The notes below the pieces were generated by a model, which was given only the letters and a program-made list of their open reading frames with translations, did no database searches and was not told where the DNA came from. From Emmonsiellopsis sp. PD_33 (Eukaryota > Ascomycota > Eurotiomycetes > Onygenales > Ajellomycetaceae), in the NCBI GenBank assembly GCA_032988165.1, contig JANTQF010000071.1:62001-126000 (forward strand): 64,000 nt of DNA, given 5' to 3'. Numbering within the stretch: position 1 is the stretch's first letter; every line of letters begins with the position of its first letter. Positions 56,955 to 64,000 of the stretch are shown in pieces. A program made the translations under genes and the position numbers.

Positions 56955-58870
56955 AGGAGCTGGCCTCCAGTGAATTCATGGATTTTCTGTGTCATAGCTA
57001 AAGAATCAGACTAATATGTGATGTGCATTGTAGAAGGTTCAGGTCATTGCACATTATAGAAGGTTTGAGCTATTATACATTGTAGAAGGTTTAAGCTATT
57101 ATGCTTGATAGAAGATTCAGACTATTATAATTAGGTAATTTCATATTCTGCAGGCTAATTATATTACAGGAATCAGTAATTTCATTGCCAGGTAATTCAG
57201 CATATAGTGCAGTTAATGTTTGTTTTCCATAATTAGGTACCTGGATAATAATAGATAGATGATTTGGTGTATAGCTATGAATATATATATCCTCTACTTT
57301 ACTGCATTCTTTTATTTCCTCTATTAAATATTAGCATTACAATTTGATCCACCATCCTGCTCATTATCTGCTCTGATATAGTATTTCCTTGTCTGAGTAT
57401 CTATAATATCTTTTACTAGTTTATAAATACTTTGCATACTAATTATGCTCTATTTTTAGATTATCTGACCTGAATGCATATCTGTGCAGTTAGATGATTA
57501 TTTTACTTTTCACATGTTACAACTACATGATATTACCTGAGTATAATATACTACTTTTCTTTGCTTCTTTCATGTTATTAAGGTACCATGTCATAGAAAT
57601 TACTAATAGATGTATTTTAGTAGTTCAAAATAAAAAATATCAATTCAAAATAGCCCCCTAAACTCCCACATTATTATATGTGCATAGAGGATGTATGCCA
57701 TCAGACTCTCTCTTCTCTTCTGACTCTCTTGTGGGGCTGGCTACCTCCCTGTGCAGTGCTTTCCTACTCTAGGGTCCTCAAACTCTGTTATACCCCTCTC
57801 TGGCCATACTCTTCTATTATGGAGATTCCTCTTTTATCTTCTTTTATAACCCCCCTTCTATATGTATCTCTATACTATCTTCTATTACTACTGCCTTTCT
57901 CTATATGTTCAGCTGTCTATCTGTCTCTATATTCCTTATTATTCCAGTCTGTCCTGCTCCTACTCCTGCTGCCCTGATGCCTGCTACCTGATTGACTAGA
58001 GATTTTGTGTAGCTTACCATGCAGGCCCTGAAGGATGATGGTGATGATGAGGATGAGGATGAAAATAAAGAGAATAAGAATGAGAATGATGATAATAATG
58101 ATGATGAGAAGGAGAATAAGTGCTGAGAGAGATCCACTAAGAGCCTGTACTTACTGAAATAGTATGGGAAATATATCTACTATCTAATCATTAAGGCTGG
58201 TATGGAGGCATTTTATTATCCTCTTAAGAGTCTGTATGCAACTTATTGTTCTTAGTATGCATAGTATTATTATTGCTGTAAGATAGTAAGTTTTCTCATA
58301 ATTAATTTGAAAAGAAAAAACTGATTACTAACTGTGCTGTAGGTTCCTATTAATGTATATGTAAATACTATGGAGTTGATTGATACAGCTGAGTAATTAA
58401 ATTACTTCAAGAACCTATCAGACAAGCTCAAGTATGCTAATATAATATAGCTACTTCCTGGGATTTAGCAGTAATAAGGTCAAGTAGCCATTCAATATAA
58501 GGAAGTATTAGAGGAGGTAGAGAGGTTATTTAATGTCATCTTAGTTCTTTATATAAGTGTAATTATCTCATCTTAGTGCACTTAATTGATTCTAACTTTG
58601 ATGAAAATAGCCTGCCCCCCTGAGTTAGATATAGTGTGTACTCCAGTTTTTCTCTAGTATTTTTCAGTTTATTTTTTATCTACTGTGCCCCTCAGGACTT
58701 TTAATATTAGTATGAAATAATGAGATTTGATTTTCAGAAACTTATCCTTCCTCTTCTCCTCTTCCTATATGTAGGCTAGTTATTACTTGGGTCAACAGCA
58801 CTTCAGCTTCATCATCTTATAATTAAATTATGCATTGAATTCATCAATCAGATTCTACATATTCTCAAGA
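56955..58870 (+). repeat. Extra segment inside element C: tandem repeat and plus-strand coding-like remnant
   Basis: A 26-bp unit repeats four times at 57023-57126. From about 57660 the plus strand shows a coding-like stretch opposite to the element: hydrophobic low-complexity sequence, an acidic D/E/N-rich stretch (about 58025-58125) and helical charged sequence (LSDKLKYANII, VAIQYKEVLEEVERLFNVI) to 58560. An intron-like CTGTAAG...TGCTGTAG lies at 58281-58343. Frames are broken. The family is not recognised. Confidence 0.4.
57023..57126. repeat. 4 x 26-bp tandem repeat
   Basis: Units start at 57023, 57049, 57075 and 57101. They share the core TAGAAGG/ATT. Units 1-3 differ only by transitions in my reading; unit 4 is more diverged. 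Confidence 0.75.
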
Positions 58871-61254
58871 TTTTTCATATTTTCTCAGGAATTCTCTACC
58901 TCTATCATATTTTTCCAGTGCACAAGGTACTACTAGCTATTAAAATAGTTATACTTCCCTAGAATCTCTTCAATTTTGAACTCCTCAACTCCATCTATCA
59001 TCATCAATTTGGCCTCTGAGATTTTGCTGTGCTGCACATGGTATGGTTTGAGCAATAAGATATAAAAAATGGGGTGTATATCTTTATATTATAGTATAAG
59101 TTTCAGTTTGTATGCCTATTTTCCTCATTTATTAATAATTTTGAAAGAGCTAAGTTGACAATAATTTAGCTTCAGACTTAAGTGTAATATACTGATGTTT
59201 TTCAAGTACAGCATGACTCAGTCTCTAACTACAAAATACATCTTCTTGTGATACTAATCATAATATTTCTTCTGTGTTTCCTAGGCCTTCAGAAGAGATT
59301 CTTGCAGATTATTCTATACTTCTCCTATATAATGTATATATTTTGTTGTCTTCTACACTTCTCTTCTCTCCATGTTGATATCTAGTTCAATATCAAAACA
59401 TAGTTTAGGTTAAAAACCCATTAGTGCTTCTACAAGGGATGTTTTGAGGATACTATATATAGAGGTGTTGTAGGAGAACTGCACTAGCAGCAACTACCTA
59501 GCTCAGTTGTCCTGATAGAAGTTATAGTAAATATACAGGTAGTGCTCAAGCATCTGATTCTACCTTTTAGTTTGACTATTCATTTAAGAGTAAAATACAG
59601 TCATTAATCATTAGCATACTTTCAGGAGGTAGTAGAGCATTGATCAATATTTACTAGAGCTAAATATCTCAGTGTAGTCTATTACCTAATGATGTAGATA
59701 ATCAAAAAATCCAGTAAAGATGTCAAATATTAGGTTTATAAGCTCTAATGCACTTATGCCTTTATTAACTGATTTATAAACTGCATACTTAGTTAATTTA
59801 TCTACAAATATTATGATTGAATTATAGACCTTACTATTCTACTTGAATGATAGAAGTTTGACAATGAAATCCATTATCATCATTTCAAAAGGAAAGATAG
59901 GAATAGAAAGTAATTCTAATTAGCTATATTTCTTATGATAGTATATCTTAACTTATTGGTAGATATCATAGGTGTACATGTATTCTTAAACATTCATTAT
60001 CATATTACATTAAAAGTATTTCCTCCAGACACACTCAAAAGTACACTTAATACTAAAATGTCCCTCTTGAGGATCATTATGATTTAATTTCATGATCTCA
60101 TCTCTTATCACTTGATCTATAGGAATAGAAATATAATTCTTATAATAAAGTAGATCATCTCAGTTAGTCATCTAGTTTAAGTATTCAGCCTCATCTATTT
60201 TATTTACTTTCATTCTTCTGCACACCTCAGCATGCTTAGCATTCTGAGCTTACATGCAGTACAGGAATTCCATAATGAGTTCAGCAAGGAAGAATTCATA
60301 GACTATATTAGATTTCATAATTATATTAATTAATATTTATGACATCAGGTGAGCTAGCCTTTCTGTATCACTAGCAATATATCTCTCATCTATGCATACA
60401 TTTTAATATGTGTAGAAAGTAAGTGCACCAATATAAATTACATTTTTCTTATTATTTAGTAGTTTTAAATGTACTATTATATTAATTATTTACTGACTGA
60501 GGTCTTTCAGCTGTATCTATATATCTATATCCAGTGTTCAAAACATTCCTTAAAGAAGCTTTTCTTGAATTATTAATAATAATATTTACCTTGAAGCATT
60601 CTCTTTATAGTTAGAGTAATAACTAGATGCATCTGCAGGATTCTTCATCTCTGAATGATACTTAATAATAAAGTTAAATGTAGAGAGTATTTTCATTCAT
60701 CATATCTAACATCCAACTAATTTCATTATCATTATGAAATGTCATAGATTGGCATGGTCAGATAAAACTATCATAGAGAAATGTATATCATATAGATAAT
60801 AATATTATTACTTGAATGCTATAAGAATAGTAAGAAGTTTCTGATTATACATATCATAGTTGTGCTCCACCAGCAATAAGCCTCATGAATAGTATGCAAC
60901 TAGATGCTATTATCCATCATTTAAATCTAACTGCAAGAGGATTATATCTAGTGTAAAACCTGATGCATCTAGCTCCACCCAGAGTTTTCAATCCAGATTG
61001 AAGTGTATAAGAATCAGAGTCTTTATAAATGCACTTTTCAGTTCTTGAAAAGCTTTCTATATATTAGTATTAAGAAGGATCATCTTTTAATTCTGGCCTT
61101 TCCATGTTACACTCTTTATGAGTGTAGATAAGAGCTATACTTTCACTGTAAATCTATCTATAAAATAGTAGTAAAAATTCATAAACCCTAGGAATATCTG
61201 AATGTTACAGACACACTTAGGTTTCAGTCAGAAAAAGATAGTATTAATTTAGCT

Positions 61255-61557
61255 TTATTCCATTTTGATGCTATTCATACTAATCATAAAGTCAAGAAAA
61301 TTAATGTAATTTATATAAAATGTATATTTACTGAGCTTCACATATAATTTGTAGGTGTACAGGCATTCCAGCACCATGCACACATGCTTGCAGTGCTCTT
61401 CCTTTAAGTTCAAGTAGATGATAATATCATTCAGATAGACAATACAGTAGATATCTAGAAGATCACTCAGAGTCTTATTAATATAGAATTGGAATATCAT
61501 TAGTGTATTTATAAGTCTAAAGAGGACTACTTGATATTCAAAATGATTATAATACAT
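61255..61557 (-). pseudogene. pol: Element C reverse transcriptase remnant
   Basis: An open piece with LINTLMIFQFYINKTLSDLL, the catalytic box as YLND (Asp to Asn) and NFLDFMISMNS. It parallels the element B RT piece at 54841-55098. Confidence 0.8.
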
Positions 61558-62569
61558 TCAGAAAGCTATTTTCCACTCATTACCTTTACATATGCACAGT
61601 TAGTAATATATATTATAGAGATCCAACTGCAAGTAGATCTTTGCACCAGCCAGCCTATCAATCATTTTACTGATCAAGAGGAGAGGATATTAGTTCTTTA
61701 CACTAATAGTATTAAACTCACAGTAGTCTACATAAAGGCACATAATTTTATTTTTTTTTAGGACAAAAAATATCAGTACACCTACAGGGCTTTTCAACAG
61801 GCATATTCATTCTTTTTCCAGACTAGATTCTAGGTATTCACACAGCACCTCTAGTTCTTTAATGGAGAGATTATAGATCAGTCAGTAGAAAAATTCTTTT
61901 TCAGATATCAAATTAATTGAATAATTATATTATATATATTTTAGAAGTAGTTTTATTATAGCTTCTGAGAAAACATCTTCATATTTATAGTAGGCTTCTA
62001 GTATCACTGATTCTCTATCTAGAATTACACTGAACAGAGCAATCAGTTCATCCCCTTTCAGTTGACACAAATGGATAATATAAGCTACACATTCAATTCT
62101 GATCACTACATCTACCTATTTCATGGTGATGATCTCAATGTTATTAACATATAATATATGATATGTTCAGTGCAATTTTAACCATTAGATGTCAGAATCC
62201 ACAGCCTTGAGCTAGGGGAATCTCAGGATGATATCATAGCCTTTCATATCTACTACTTCAAAGTAAAAACTCTGATTGCAAGAGAGTCCCTTATCATCAA
62301 TTACATATATATACATCTCATATTAGTTATAGGCTATAACCTAGTATTCATTAATTGTACTAATCTAATATGAATCTTTACTACCTTTTCTAAGGTATAC
62401 TTTCACTTATTTCTGGCTGACAAAATTTGCTTCTGCACCTAAATTAATAAGTGCCTAGATAATAATTAACCCTTAAGGGATTTCTAGCTATATCTTAATT
62501 ACTATCATTTCTTTGCTGTACCTTCATTTCATCTCATCTACTCTCAGTACTATAGTAGCACTTAGCACT

Positions 62570-63770
62570 GAGAAATCTAGTTTTTTGATTCACACTTCTT
62601 CATGCACTTTTTGGGATGAAGTTCCTAGTAATCATCAGAGATATAACCTAGTTTATCACAATAAGAGTACTTGAGGTAAGAGGTGAACTTAGGTTGCAAG
62701 AATCAGCCTTCAAGTGCATAGTTTAGGGATTTTTTCCTTTCAGACTTCATTTTCATCTAGGAATCAAAAGACTTCTTCTTGCACAGTGGATTTATAGTGA
62801 TTTCCTGCTTGAATAAGAACAGTTTTTAGTCCTTATAATGCTACTCTACCCTGCATAGAAATATTAGTATCTCTTCATAATTTTTGGGGTCTTCCTTCAT
62901 CAGATGCACATGAATCTGGATTTTCTCTCAGCAGTAGTTCATTAGGTCAGAACTGTGCTATTCCTTCTGGATTTTATAGGGTAGATATTTCTCTAGGTTG
63001 AGGAGATATTTAATAAAATCTCAGACAGATTGATTATTCTATTATTATACATTCATATATCTCTTGATTAATTACTATTAGAGCACATTTAGATTCATAA
63101 GGTGTAGTTATAACTGCACACAAAGGTTTTCCCAGATGAGTAATAAATTCTCCAGATTTACTTTATAATTCTTGCAGAAAGCATTCTATTAGTAGAGAGA
63201 TTTCATAATGAGCTTCTACACAGTATTCTGAATGTAATGTTTTTTAATAGTATAATAGTCTTCATTATATTTAAATTTCATTTCAGTTTAGATGATGAAA
63301 TCTTCAAGCTCTGACATGCTTTTTCCTTAGTATTTAGAGAATATATCAACCTTTAGACAGATAGTTTAGTAGGATAACTGGGTTATTTCTACATAAGGTC
63401 TTTTCAAGATTTGATCTTGAGCTATGATCTTCTCCTGCATAATTAGCACAGCTACCTCTTAATCTATCAATTCATCTTATACTAACTGGTCTTTCAACAC
63501 CTTCATTATGTACTCTGCCTTTTGGATTTTCCATTGCATCTATAGCTCTTTAATGTGTTCTTTAATTGCATGTAGCTGTGTAGCAGGTAGATACAAGTCT
63601 TCATCATCTAACCCTTTATTACCTGTAGTTAATTCACAGTTGGATTCCTATAGAGGATCTTATGGAGGTTCAAGTTATAATTCATCATTACTAGTTCCTT
63701 ACTACATAGAGGGGTCAGCACATACTTGAGGGATTCCTCTGCAGTTATTCACAGTCTTTCCACAAGTCAT
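62570..63770 (-). pseudogene. gag: Element C gag remnant
   Basis: From an ATG at 63770 the minus strand reads MTCGKTVNNCRGIPQV, then a helical Gag-like region (LYLPATQLHAIKEHIKELQ) with many stops. Near 62600-62690 a zinc knuckle is visible as YSYCDKLGYISDDYWELHP, with Cys and His positions changed to Tyr. Confidence 0.75.
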
Positions 63771-63828
63771 CTTATTATTGTTTATCTATTTCCAACAGAC
63801 TATTTACTCAGGAATGAGCAAACAGAAC

Positions 63829-64000
63829 TGTAATATCCAGCATTGAATATAAAGACTTTTGGATTCAAAAAGGCAGACTATGAGTCATTAAACAGTGTGA
63901 TGAGAATAGACAGGTAAAAATGTATGTATATTTCAAATATAGGGGTCATATAGTAATAGGACTGTTTGCTGGTTCTTTTCATAAGAAACCTGCACAGCAT
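63829..64000 (-). repeat. Element C 5' LTR, partial (window end)
   Basis: The first 172 bases of the second LTR, beginning TGTAATATCC. The rest lies outside the window. Confidence 0.85.

Larger units (their letters stand above)
56621..64000 (-). mobile_element. Ty3/Gypsy chromovirus (element C), running off the window
   Basis: An LTR starts at 56621 and a second copy starts at 63829 and continues past the window end. Between them, read on the minus strand, are gag (from ATG 63770), protease/RT (61557-61255), integrase and chromodomain (about 58880-58990, YLVHWKN). The polypurine tract (AAAGAGGGAGGTAGT on the minus strand, 56940-56954) borders the left LTR. The element is at least 7.4 kb, about 1.9 kb longer than A, because of an extra stretch at 56955-58870. 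The target duplication cannot be tested. Confidence 0.85.

Noticed and set aside
57023..57126. CRISPR-like array
   Set aside because: Units are directly adjacent with no unique spacers; it is a plain tandem repeat in a eukaryotic transposon.
57678..57977. 99-codon hydrophobic plus-strand frame in element C
   Set aside because: Low-complexity Leu/Ser/Tyr composition in mutated AT-rich DNA, without a family signature; I describe it only as part of a degraded segment.

Overview
The window is nuclear DNA of a filamentous ascomycete. Genes carry 1-4 short introns (about 49-116 bp) with GTRNGT donors and CTAAC/CTNAC branch sites. They are packed on both strands, and their products are closest to Eurotiomycete proteins. 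The left 42.4 kb is normal-GC and gene-dense. The right 21.5 kb is AT-rich, almost free of CpG and filled with mutated Gypsy retroelements. This two-compartment layout, with CpG-biased transposon mutation, fits Onygenales, most likely Ajellomycetaceae such as Blastomyces. The species is an inference; the layout is seen directly.

Gene region, left to right: 3' part of a DUF2421/FUSC aromatic-acid-exporter-like membrane protein (+); SAGA subunit Hfi1/Ada1 (+); DHA1-type MFS transporter (+); splicing factor Prp1/Prp6 (-) divergent from rRNA dimethylase Dim1 (+); Rab GAP Gyp1 (-) divergent from Hrp1-type hnRNP (+), which has a 1.2-kb intron; Flc/TRP-like membrane protein (-); Tls1/Hep59 splicing factor (-) divergent from Arp4 (+); uracil-DNA glycosylase (+); protein disulfide isomerase (-) divergent from Mediator subunit Med14 (+); DNA polymerase epsilon subunit Dpb2 (-) divergent from histone chaperone NASP/Hif1 (+), sharing a promoter with MluI cell-cycle boxes; Yippee/Moh1 (-); and ornithine decarboxylase antizyme (-). 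All look intact except the first, which runs off the window. The theme is housekeeping: transcription, splicing, chromatin, replication and repair.

The antizyme gene is the most unusual coding locus. Its first reading frame stops at CCC-TGA just after intron 1, and the conserved antizyme domain continues only in the +1 frame, as expected for polyamine-controlled programmed frameshifting.

From about 42.45 kb CpG nearly vanishes. Three chromodomain-bearing Ty3/Gypsy elements lie on the minus strand. Element A (46671-52235) is complete, with two 254-bp LTRs and a perfect 5-bp target duplication. Element B (from about 52.24 kb) is interrupted on its right by element C. Element C (from 56621 to beyond the window) has an LTR at each visible end. 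By hand alignment every difference between paired LTRs is a transition, and many are mirrored TG/CA pairs left by mutated CpG, which indicates RIP-like inactivation. A plus-strand repeat of unknown family fills about 42.5-46.67 kb. I found no tRNA, rRNA or CRISPR.
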